Notes: generated by a model from the letters alone, not told the origin. A stretch of 19,852 nucleotides of DNA from Treponema sp. (GCA_031258505.1 JAIRMT010000056.1:1-19852); one strand, 5' to 3'. Shown: positions 7,526 through 14,508, numbered from the stretch's first letter. A program made the numbers and translations.

Positions 7526-7544
7526 GTCTATAAAAAAATATAAG

Positions 7545-7621
7545 AGGGGAAGTCGCGGCTACTTGCCTGCCGCCTCCTCACTCCAGTCCCGCAACGCCCC
7601 TAGCGCTATTGGATGCGGCAG
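7545..7621. repeat. Dispersed intergenic repeat, copy 1
   Basis: AGGGGAAGTCGCGGC, then CTTG, TGCCG, CCTC, CTCCAGTC, CGCA and CGCCC in order, match a second copy at 18811-18877 in the same orientation with small differences. CCTGCCGC (7566-7573) and GCGGCAGG (7614-7621) form an inverted repeat here. The rest of the leuB-cimA gap holds nothing else recognisable. Confidence 0.7.
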
Positions 7622-7684
7622 GCGAACGCTGGTGTGTGCAATGTATAACACTCCTCCTTAATACAGCGTTCTCGATAAGACCCG

Positions 7685-9331
7685 CTATAAATAGGCTTTG
7701 AAACGGCGCTCTATGTCGCCGATGAGCTTGTATTCGATTGAATCGACCAGGGCGGCGCAGCTGGCGTCAATGATGTCTGCGGAAACACCAACGGTTGACC
7801 AGATTCGCTGCCCGTCGGTGGACTCGATGAGGACGCGGACGCGGGCGGCAGTAGCGTCCCTGCCGTCAATGACCCGCACCTTGTAGTCAGTGAGCCGCAT
7901 TTGTTCCAGTTCCGGGTAAAAACGTTTGAGCGCTCGGCGGAGGGCGCTGTCCAGAGCATTGACCGGCCCGTCTCCCTCGGCAGCGGCGATATCGTCCTGG
8001 CCGTCAACCCAGACTTTTGCCCATGCGTGGGAGCAGGCAATGGCTTCCCCGTTGGGGTGTTCGGTAACAACGCGATAGGCAATGATTTTGAAGAGGGGTT
8101 GATAACGCCCCAGTTCCCGCCGTACCAGTAGCTCAAAACTGCCGTTAGCGCCCTCAAACTGCCAGCCCTCGGCCTCAAGAGCTTTCAGACGGGCGGCAAG
8201 GGCGCTGACCACCGGATGTTCTTTGGTGAGGGACGGCTCCAGTTTCCGCGCGCGCTCGGCAATGGCGGAGCGCCCGCCTACCTCGCTCATGAGGAAACGC
8301 CGGTCATTGCCGACAAGGGTTGGGTCAATATGCTCAAAAGAGCCGCGCAGCTTGAGAATACCATCGGCATGCATACCAGCTTTGTGGGCAAAGGCGCGGG
8401 AACCCACATAGGGCATGTTATCCGGCATGGAGACATTGGCAATCTCGGCAATCTGCCGGCAAATAGAGGAAATATGTTCGAGCTTGCCATGAGGCAAACA
8501 GCGCAGCCCTAGCTTAAGTTCCAGACTAGGTATAAGCGAGCCTAGCGCGGTATTGCCGCAGCGCTCCCCAAACCCAAGAAGCGTACCTTGAATATGGCGA
8601 CAGCCCGCTTTCACTGCTGCCAGCGAGTTGGCAATGGCAAGGTCGCTGTCGTTATGGGCGTGTATGCCAGTGATGACAGCGGATGCGGCGCTGGTGTCTG
8701 GCGCCACAGCAGGCGCGGCAGGCATGGCGCCAGACGCCACGCCCAGAGCCGCCTTCACGCCCTGCTCAATAGCGTCGGGGAATGCGCCTCCGTTAGTGTC
8801 GCAAAGCACGATCCGGTCAGCGCCAGCAGCAAGCGCGGTTTTCAGGGTACTTAACGCATAGTCCGCGTTTTCGGCAAAGCCATCAAAGAAGTGTTCCGCG
8901 TCGTAGATCACGAATCGGCCATGCTGTTTGAAAAAAGCCACTGTATCTTCAATCATGGCGAGATTCTCCGCTGGGTCAACCATAAGCACCTGGGTTACAT
9001 GGAGATATGAACCTTTCCCGAAAATCGTTACCGCCTCGGTGTTCGCGTCAAGCAGGCTCTGGACCTGCTTGTCGTCCTCGGGCCTGACACCTTTCTTACG
9101 GGTAGAGCCAAAGGCGCAGAGCCGCGCATGTTCCAGCTTGAGGTCTGCGGCAAGGCGAAAAAACTCCGCGTCCTTGGGATTACTACCCGGATTCCCAGCC
9201 TCGATCCACGTTACACCCAGCGCATCAAGCGCCTGTACCACTGCGAGTTTGTCGCGTACTGAAAAAGTGATTCCTTCCCCCTGCGCCCCATCGCGCAGGC
9301 TTGTGTCCAGTATTTCAATAGTGTTTTCCAT
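7685..9331 (-). CDS. cimA: (R)-citramalate synthase with a repeat-derived insertion
   Basis: Condenses pyruvate and acetyl-CoA to citramalate, the first step of the threonine-independent isoleucine route. The 548 residues have the HMGL-like TIM-barrel N-terminus with DTSLRDGAQGEGI (9-21; catalytic Arg-Asp), the FGKGS and YDAEHFFDG segments typical of CimA rather than LeuA, LCDTNGG (176-182) and the metal-binding GIHAHNDS (222-229). A C-terminal LeuA-type regulatory domain extends from about 400 to 548 and normally binds isoleucine for feedback inhibition. Odd: residues about 198-216 (VASGAMPAAPAVAPDTSAA) are an Ala/Pro-rich insertion before the GIHAHND strand, coded by an inverted pair of palindromic repeats. 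No good ribosome-binding site precedes the ATG, so the start is less certain than the frame. The 5' end is divergent from the ABC permease gene. Confidence 0.95.
   Translation of the reverse strand: MENTIEILDTSLRDGAQGEGITFSVRDKLAVVQALDALGVTWIEAGNPGSNPKDAEFFRLAADLKLEHARLCAFGSTRKKGVRPEDDKQVQSLLDANTEAVTIFGKGSYLHVTQVLMVDPAENLAMIEDTVAFFKQHGRFVIYDAEHFFDGFAENADYALSTLKTALAAGADRIVLCDTNGGAFPDAIEQGVKAALGVASGAMPAAPAVAPDTSAASAVITGIHAHNDSDLAIANSLAAVKAGCRHIQGTLLGFGERCGNTALGSLIPSLELKLGLRCLPHGKLEHISSICRQIAEIANVSMPDNMPYVGSRAFAHKAGMHADGILKLRGSFEHIDPTLVGNDRRFLMSEVGGRSAIAERARKLEPSLTKEHPVVSALAARLKALEAEGWQFEGANGSFELLVRRELGRYQPLFKIIAYRVVTEHPNGEAIACSHAWAKVWVDGQDDIAAAEGDGPVNALDSALRRALKRFYPELEQMRLTDYKVRVIDGRDATAARVRVLIESTDGQRIWSTVGVSADIIDASCAALVDSIEYKLIGDIERRFKAYL
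8692..8739. repeat. Inverted palindrome pair inside cimA
   Basis: TGGTGTCTGGCGCCA (8692-8706) and TGGCGCCAGACGCCA (8725-8739) are inverted repeats matching at 14 of 15 positions around an 18-base loop. Each arm is itself palindromic and resembles the TGGTGTCTGACACCA element upstream of the porin-like gene. The structure lies within the cimA reading frame and encodes the Ala/Pro-rich insertion. Confidence 0.8.
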
Positions 9332-9384
9332 AATCTAAGACTAGTTTAACGAAAAAAGCTTCTGTAGATCACTACCCAATTTTC

Positions 9385-9412
9385 TTGACAAAAAAAATAG
9401 ATCATTTATAGT
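9385..9412 (+). promoter_or_regulatory. Strong promoter of the ABC permease operon
   Basis: Perfect TTGACA (9385-9390), 16-base spacer, TATAGT (9407-9412). The ATG of the first permease is only 8 bases past the -10, so the transcript would start at or next to the start codon. GTAG-ATCA-CTAC at 9364-9375 is a small inverted repeat just upstream and could be an operator shared with divergent cimA. Confidence 0.75.
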
Positions 9413-9420
9413 GGATAATT

Positions 9421-10356
9421 ATGGTAAAAGAAAAGACAGTTAAGAAAAGATGGACAAAAGACGATCTCCAGTTCTCCCTGCTGGCGTTACCGACTACGGT
9501 CTGGTATATCCTCTTTTGTTACCTCCCCATGTTTGGCGTAATCATCGCCTTCAAAGACTATCGGATCACCGGCGGCTTCCTCAAAAGTGTTGTGGAAAGT
9601 AAGTGGATTGGCCTTGAAAACTTCAAATTTCTGCTCAGCAGCCCAGACATTTGGATGGTTGTTCGTAACACTCTGGCCTACAACGGGGTGATGCTTGTGC
9701 TGGGCGTCGCCATACCAATTACGCTGGCCTTAGTGGTGAGTGAATTGTACAACAAGGCGGCGGCGAAAGTGTACCAGACCATACTTTTTTTCCCCTACTT
9801 CCTGTCGTGGGTCGTGATATCCACACTGGTGTGGGGATTCTTAAGCTATGACATGGGAATGGCGAACAGTATACTGACGGATATGGGGCTTCCGGCTCAT
9901 CGCTGGTATATGGAATCGAAATTCTGGCCCGGCTTCCTCATATTCATGAGCCAGTGGAAAGGGATCGGCTACGGCATGGTGGTCTACCTCGCGGCAATCA
10001 CCGCACAGGACAAGTCGATTTACGAGGCTGCGATTATCGATGGGGCCAATAAATGGCAGCAGATATGGTCTCTTACCATACCCATGATGAAAACAATCAT
10101 TATCCTGATGTTCATCATGGCGGCAGGACATATCTTCTATTCAGACTTCGGTCTGTTCTATCAGGTACCGAGGGATTCCAATTCCCTGTACAACACGGTA
10201 ACCACGCTGGATGTCTACGTATATAAACAGCTCAAGAGTTCTACCACTGGTATGGCTGCGGCCGCGGCGTTTTTACAGGCTGTTACCGCCTGTCTTATGA
10301 CCCTGCTGGTAAACTGGATTGTTAAAAAAATCGATGAAGAATCGGCAATGATCTAA
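9421..10356 (+). CDS. ABC sugar importer permease, LplB-like
   Basis: The 311 residues have about six membrane helices (first near 21-44; others near 77-100, 113-134, 160-180, 217-238 and 279-298). The cytoplasmic EAA loop that docks the ATPase is visible as YEAAIIDGANKWQQIWSLTIP (about 201-221). N-terminal PTTVWYILFCYLPMFGVIIAFKDY is typical of the LplB branch (COG4209) of carbohydrate permeases. With the second permease it would form the inner-membrane channel for a sugar or oligosaccharide; the substrate cannot be read from sequence. It is first in the operon, directly behind a near-consensus promoter, with only GTGGA as a weak ribosome site. No ATP-binding subunit is encoded here; members of this class commonly share a distant MsmK/UgpC-type ATPase. 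Confidence 0.95.
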   Translation: MVKEKTVKKRWTKDDLQFSLLALPTTVWYILFCYLPMFGVIIAFKDYRITGGFLKSVVESKWIGLENFKFLLSSPDIWMVVRNTLAYNGVMLVLGVAIPITLALVVSELYNKAAAKVYQTILFFPYFLSWVVISTLVWGFLSYDMGMANSILTDMGLPAHRWYMESKFWPGFLIFMSQWKGIGYGMVVYLAAITAQDKSIYEAAIIDGANKWQQIWSLTIPMMKTIIILMFIMAAGHIFYSDFGLFYQVPRDSNSLYNTVTTLDVYVYKQLKSSTTGMAAAAAFLQAVTACLMTLLVNWIVKKIDEESAMI

Positions 10357-10369
10357 AAAGGAGGCAAAA

Positions 10370-11290
10370 ATGAGTCAGAAAACAAAGGGAATCGCAAGGT
10401 TCACACGGGTGAGTCCGGTATCGAATTTGATCTTTAATATTATTATGGTGGTACTGGCCTTGGGCTGTATCGTTCCCATGCTTTTGGTCGTATCCATTTC
10501 CTTTTCAGCGGAAGAGTCCCTACAGGAATTTGGCTACCAGCTGATTCCCCGGAAGCTATCAATGGAAGGATACGGCTATCTCTTCAAACAGCGGGGGACG
10601 ATTCTTCCTTCGCTTGGGATGTCTTTGTTCGTAACTGGTGTGGGAACAGCGCTGGGAGTTGTCCTCAACGCGCTTATGGGCTATGTGCTATCCCGGCGGG
10701 AATACTTTCTCCAGAAGTTTTTCGTATGGTTTGTGTTTATCCCGATGATCTTCAACGGCGGCCTTGTTGCCTCGTATTTTATCGTGGCCCAATTCCTACA
10801 CTTGCGGGATTCAGTCTGGGTATTGATCATACCTCTGGCGGTTTCATCGTATAACGTGATTCTGTGTAAAACCTTTTTCCGTTCGACCGTACCAGATTCC
10901 GTTATTGAGTCTGCAAAAATAGACGGGGCGAGCCAGCTGACAATCTTTTTCAAGATCGTGTTCCCCCTGTCTCTGCCGGTACTGGCGACTGTTGGGCTAT
11001 TCCTGAGTTTCGGTTACTGGAACGATTGGTTCACGTCCATGCTGTACATTGACAACTCCAGTCTTTTCACCTTGCAGGCTTATTTGAACAGGCTTTTGGG
11101 GGACATCAACTTCCTAGCGCAGAACGCCGCGCTTTTAGGGGTTTCCCAAGCCCAGCTTTTGGCCTCCATGCCAAAGGAGGCGGCTCGTATGGCCATTGTC
11201 GTGGTGGCGGTACTGCCGATTGCCTGCGCCTATCCCTTCTTTCAGCGCTACTTTGTGTCGGGGTTGACGGTTGGAGCGGTAAAGGGCTAG
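10370..11290 (+). CDS. ABC sugar importer permease, YtcP-like
   Basis: The 306 residues have about six membrane helices and the EAA loop IESAKIDGASQLTIFFKIVFPLSLP (about 180-204). The C-terminal YPFFQRYFVSGLTVGAVKG is the characteristic ending of the COG0395/YtcP permease branch, here matched to the LplB-like partner. It begins 13 bases after the first permease, with AAAGGAGG at 10357-10364 spaced 5 bases from the ATG, so the two are co-transcribed and probably made in equal amounts. A terminator-like hairpin follows immediately, separating it from the binding-protein gene. Confidence 0.95.
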   Translation: MSQKTKGIARFTRVSPVSNLIFNIIMVVLALGCIVPMLLVVSISFSAEESLQEFGYQLIPRKLSMEGYGYLFKQRGTILPSLGMSLFVTGVGTALGVVLNALMGYVLSRREYFLQKFFVWFVFIPMIFNGGLVASYFIVAQFLHLRDSVWVLIIPLAVSSYNVILCKTFFRSTVPDSVIESAKIDGASQLTIFFKIVFPLSLPVLATVGLFLSFGYWNDWFTSMLYIDNSSLFTLQAYLNRLLGDINFLAQNAALLGVSQAQLLASMPKEAARMAIVVVAVLPIACAYPFFQRYFVSGLTVGAVKG

Positions 11291-11302
11291 GCGTTTGCCA
11301 TG

Positions 11303-11336
11303 AAGCGCAGCACGGGAGTAGAGATGCGCTTTTTTA
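11303..11336 (+). terminator. Intrinsic terminator inside the ABC cluster
   Basis: AAGCGCA (11303-11309) pairs with TGCGCTT (11325-11331) and six T residues follow (11330-11335). It lies between the second permease and the binding-protein promoter. Confidence 0.7.
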
Positions 11337-11338
11337 GT

Positions 11339-11367
11339 TGGACAGATAGCATCTTCGGTTGTATAAT
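11339..11367 (+). promoter_or_regulatory. Own promoter of the solute-binding protein
   Basis: TGGACA (11339-11344, 5 of 6 consensus), 17-base spacer, perfect TATAAT (11362-11367). The ATG is 48 bases past the -10. Confidence 0.75.
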
Positions 11368-11414
11368 CGGAAAACTTGAAATAGAGCAAATTTTTTTACA
11401 ATAGGAGAAAAAGA

Positions 11415-12851
11415 ATGAAGAAGTTGTTTTTAGTCGGGACCGTTCTGGCGCTGCTCTTGAACGGAGGCAGCATGGTGATGGCTGGAGGATCGTCTGCAGG
11501 GACGTCTACAGTTCCTACGCTTATCTGGTGGCAGATAGGGGGCGGACAGGGGAACCTTGCGGAGGACCTCAAGGTTATCAGTGACTACACTCAGGAAAAG
11601 ATCGGAGTGCGGGTCGATATTAAGCAGGCGGGCTGGGGAGATGCGGGAAACCGGTTTACCACGATGATCAATGCCGGGGAATATTACGATATTCTGTTCA
11701 CGGACTTGGGATCGTATAACCGTTTTGTGAACCTCGGCGCATTCGCGGATTTGACTGACCTCGTGCCGCAGCACACGCCTAAGCTGCAGGCGTATATCCC
11801 GGACGTGCTATGGCAGGGAGTAAACGTGAAGGGTCGGATATATTCGGTTCCAACCTACAAGGATTCCTCCAAGACCGTCTATCATTTCTGGGACCACGCC
11901 ATTGTGCAGAAATACCAGCTCAATATCGAAGACACCTCTTTTGCCAACCTGGACCAGTCGTTCAGGAAGATCAAGGCGGGTGAGGGGCAGCGGTACTATC
12001 CGTTCTTTTTGGCAAGGGGTTCCGCGCATATCGCTTTTGACCAGTACGATTCTTTGGCTGCAGGTCTGCCCCCGCTGGGAGTGCGTCTGGACGATACCAA
12101 TCGTCGGGTAGTCAACACTTTGGAACAGTCAGATGTCCGGGAGATCTATGATTATCTCCACCAGTGGTATGAGGCTGGGATCATCAATCCTGACGCCAAC
12201 ATGGTGGACGAGACTCCCAAATACCGACCGTTCTTTATGGCTCAGGCTTGGTCAGGCGTAGCGGCTTCGTATGCCACTTCAGCCGGGATCGACCGTTATG
12301 ATGCAGCCCTCTATTTTGGCCCGTCTTATTCCACCGATTCCATTCAGGGGTCGATGAACGCAATCAGTGTCAACTCCAAATACAAGGTGGAGGCATTGAA
12401 ACTTCTTGAACTCGTTAACACGGACACCAAACTTCGGGATATGATTGGTTACGGTATTGAAGGGAAGCATTTTCACTATGTGAACAATGGGACTGCTGTT
12501 CACCGTGATCGGACTGACTGGCCGCTAGTCAACTATCAGGAGGCGAGCTTCTTTACCGAGACCCCAGAAGACACCGTGCCGGCTGGATATTGGGACGAAG
12601 TATTACAGCTGAACGAGCAAGCCACGCCTTCGGTCGTAATAGGCTTTATGCTGGACCTGGAGCCGATTCGTACTGAGGTAGCTAATTGTCAGACCATATG
12701 GTCTAAATATGGGACTGACCTTAATACGGGCGCGTCTGATCCTGCGGTGGTTTTACCTCAGCTCATAGCGGAACTGAAGAATGCGGGGTTTGATAAGGTT
12801 GTTGCGGAAGCCCAGCGTCAAGTGGACAGGTATGTTCAAACGCTGAACTAA
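11415..12851 (+). CDS. ABC extracellular solute-binding protein (family 1, DUF3502-like end)
   Basis: The 478 residues start with a signal peptide (MKKLFLVGTVLALLLNGG, cleavage probably near MVMA/GGSS). TLIWWQIGGGQ opens the first lobe; NAGEYYDILFTDLGSYNRFVNLGAFADLTDLV and VKGRIYSVPTYK are characteristic of sugar-binding family 1. The C-terminal part (about 395-478, VVIGFMLDLEPIRTEVAN ... LPQLIAELKNAGFDKVVAEAQRQVDRY) resembles the DUF3502 domain found in partners of LplB/YtcP permeases. It captures the substrate outside the inner membrane. There is no lipobox Cys after the signal peptide, so it may be a free periplasmic protein instead of a lipoprotein. AGGAGA at 11403-11408 supports the start. 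Its own promoter and the upstream terminator would let it be made in excess over the permeases. Confidence 0.95.
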   Translation: MKKLFLVGTVLALLLNGGSMVMAGGSSAGTSTVPTLIWWQIGGGQGNLAEDLKVISDYTQEKIGVRVDIKQAGWGDAGNRFTTMINAGEYYDILFTDLGSYNRFVNLGAFADLTDLVPQHTPKLQAYIPDVLWQGVNVKGRIYSVPTYKDSSKTVYHFWDHAIVQKYQLNIEDTSFANLDQSFRKIKAGEGQRYYPFFLARGSAHIAFDQYDSLAAGLPPLGVRLDDTNRRVVNTLEQSDVREIYDYLHQWYEAGIINPDANMVDETPKYRPFFMAQAWSGVAASYATSAGIDRYDAALYFGPSYSTDSIQGSMNAISVNSKYKVEALKLLELVNTDTKLRDMIGYGIEGKHFHYVNNGTAVHRDRTDWPLVNYQEASFFTETPEDTVPAGYWDEVLQLNEQATPSVVIGFMLDLEPIRTEVANCQTIWSKYGTDLNTGASDPAVVLPQLIAELKNAGFDKVVAEAQRQVDRYVQTLN

Positions 12852-12923
12852 TGCATCAAGCGGTGGACTGACGCTGTTTTTACGAAGTTTATCCCCGATG
12901 AGATAGGGGACTTAACAAGATCG

Positions 12924-12970
12924 AGCTGGTCTCAAGCTCCCATCGGGGTTTGAGACCAGCTTTTTTCTTT
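12924..12970 (+). terminator. Strong intrinsic terminator of the ABC cluster
   Basis: AGCTGGTCTCAA (12924-12935) and TTGAGACCAGCT (12950-12961) form a perfect 12-bp stem followed by TTTTTTCTTT. The 14-base loop contains CATCGGGG, complementary to CCCCGATG at 12894-12901 upstream. Confidence 0.93.
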
Positions 12971-13014
12971 CATGATATCGCCTTTTGAGGCTTTAGAAAA
13001 AGCCTAATCATGAA
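12970..13014. repeat. Nested inverted repeats before array B
   Basis: TCATGAT (12970-12976) and ATCATGA (13008-13014) enclose a perfect hairpin AGGCTTT-AGAA-AAAGCCT (12988-13005). No function is assigned; it marks the left border of the second array. Confidence 0.6.
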
Positions 13015-13030
13015 CAACCTTCTACTCTTA

Positions 13031-13536
13031 ACCGAAAATACTGTTAGGGCTTTACAGAAAACTCTGTCAGCGCTTCACAGAGAATCCTGTTTGGGCTTCA
13101 CAGAGTTTTCTGTCAGCGCTTCACAGAGAATCCTGTCAGGGATTCACAGAAAACTCTGTTTGGGCTTCACAGGATTCTCTGTCAGGGCTTCACAGAGAAC
13201 TCTGTTTGGGACTCACAGGAAACTCTGTTTGGGCTTGACAGAAAACTCTGTCAGCGCTTCACAGAGAATCCTGTTTAGGCTTGACAGAAAACTCTGTCAG
13301 CGCTTCACAGAGAATCCTGTTTGGGCCTCACAGAAAATACTGTCAGCGCTTCACAGAGAATCCTGTTTAGGCTTGACAGAAAACTCTGTCAGCGCTTCAC
13401 AGAAAACTCTGTTAGTTCCTCACAGAGAATCCTGTTTAGGCTTGACATAAAACTCTGTCAGCGCTTCACAGAGAACTCTGTTTGGGCTTCACAGAAAATA
13501 CTGTCAGCGCCTCACAGAACCCCATATTTGGGCTTG
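13031..13536. repeat. Tandem array B: 22 exact 23-bp palindromic units
   Basis: Every unit is a 14-bp core ACAG-N6-CTGT followed by a 9-bp spacer. Units start at 13031 and every 23 bases after that with no insertion or deletion. Core centres are AAAACT (7 units), AGAATC (6), AAAATA (3), AGAACT (2), GAAACT (1), AGTTTT (1), GATTCT (1) and a decayed last unit. AGTTTT and GATTCT are the exact inversions of the first two. Spacers are of two main kinds, CAGCGCTTC and TTGGGCTTC/TTAGGCTTG, and they largely alternate, suggesting a 46-bp higher-order unit. Open frames of 146 and 89 codons run through the array but have no ribosome-binding site and arise because 3 x 23 bp gives a 23-codon repeat. Confidence 0.95.
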
Positions 13537-13562
13537 ACTGTTAGCGACTCATGGAGTATACT
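13534..13562 (+). promoter_or_regulatory. Promoter whose -35 is the end of array B
   Basis: TTGACT (13534-13539), 17-base spacer, TATACT (13557-13562). The -35 is formed at the junction of the last spacer (TTGGGCTTG) with the decayed 23rd core. Confidence 0.7.
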
Positions 13563-13616
13563 TAAGACAAAGAAAGAAGATATGCGATAAAGTAAGTATA
13601 GGAGGATGTGCATATT

Positions 13617-14363
13617 ATGGATGTTGATGAACTTGTGAAGGTATTCCACCGAATACGTGTGAAACTTTATCTGAACTACATACCGGGTATTAAGGGTAAG
13701 TATATTGCGCGGACGGTCAGTGAAAAGACGCTCTCGGTCAAAGAGGTCTGCGATGCGATGTTTCTACGGGGCGGGTTTCGCGGCGACCCTGCAGAGGTGG
13801 AGCAGTATATCGCGCTATTCAACCGCGAGGTGGCATACCAGCTTTGCGACGGATTCGCGGTAAGTACGGGATACTACTCCGTGCATCCAAGCGTTGGCGG
13901 CACGTTCGACAGTAAGCAAGAGGGAGTTTCACCCGATAAGCATCCGATTACCTTTAGTTTCCGCGTCCTTGAGCCACTGCACAAGCTGGTAGATGATATT
14001 GAGGTTTTTGTTGAGGGTGTGGCAGAGAGCGGAGCGTTCATCAATGAGTTTTTAGATGTAACGACTGACCTGATCAACCAGAAGGCAACGGTTGGGGGCC
14101 AGTTCATCCTGACGGGAAACAAGATCAAGATTGCGGGAGACGCGCAAGACGTAGGTCTCTACTTCACAACTCCGAGCGCGCCGGATGCGCCGATAAAGGT
14201 GGGCAAGCTTGCACTGAATGATCCGAATAGACTCGTCGGCATTATTCCAGAACTTCTTCCAGATAAGCCTTGGACACTGGAGGTCCATACGCAATACACT
14301 AACGGTTCGACTACCCTCAAGGAAGTCCGCACTATCGTAAGCGACTTTACAGTAACAGTATAA
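13617..14363 (+). CDS. HU-like DNA-binding protein with C-terminal DUF4469 domain
   Basis: The 248 residues have two parts. The N-terminal ~110 resemble the atypical HU/IHF-like fold of Bacteroides-type proteins: a short strand (KYIARTV), a helical stretch (SVKEVCDAMFLRGGF), a long helix (DPAEVEQYIALFNREVAYQLCDGFAV) and then a strand with HPSVGGTF. The C-terminal ~100 match the DUF4469 Ig-like domain (GGQFILTGNKIKIAGDAQDVGLYF ... NRLVGIIPELLPDKPWTLEVHTQY ... LKEVRTIVSDFTVTV), with the typical G..I...G.....GLYF and LEV.T.......LKE.R spacing. Expected role: DNA binding or bending, possibly nucleoid-associated; no target is known. AGGAGG at 13600-13605 is 11 bases from ATG 13617; GTG 13608 is in frame but only 2 bases away. 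It sits immediately after array B and uses the array end as its -35. Confidence 0.82.
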   Translation: MDVDELVKVFHRIRVKLYLNYIPGIKGKYIARTVSEKTLSVKEVCDAMFLRGGFRGDPAEVEQYIALFNREVAYQLCDGFAVSTGYYSVHPSVGGTFDSKQEGVSPDKHPITFSFRVLEPLHKLVDDIEVFVEGVAESGAFINEFLDVTTDLINQKATVGGQFILTGNKIKIAGDAQDVGLYFTTPSAPDAPIKVGKLALNDPNRLVGIIPELLPDKPWTLEVHTQYTNGSTTLKEVRTIVSDFTVTV

Positions 14364-14508
14364 ATATGAAAGAGAAGGCGCGGCTTCTCACAATCAGCCA
14401 CGCTTTCATTATCCATAGAAACAGGTCGATCCAGTCTACATACCGTTTCCCTGTAACGGGGCATGACATTGCCCAGCTAGTATTTATTATAGAAGAAAGA
14501 ACCGAGCT
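14364..14508. other. Gap between convergent genes with weak hairpins
   Basis: GAGAAG-GCGCGG-CTTCTC (14372-14389) follows the HU-like gene and GGGCA-TGACAT-TGCCC (14459-14474) follows the DUF815 gene on the other strand. Either could contribute to termination, but neither has a T-run. Confidence 0.35.

Noticed and set aside
7454..7530. T-box or leucine leader peptide before leuB
   Set aside because: No short ORF rich in Leu codons and no T-box sequence could be found; only a small inverted repeat is present.
13010..13590. Repeat proteins of 146 and 89 residues reading through array B
   Set aside because: They arise from 3 x 23 bp giving a 23-codon period, have no ribosome-binding site and stop inside or just after the repeat; the palindromic DNA pattern explains the sequence better.
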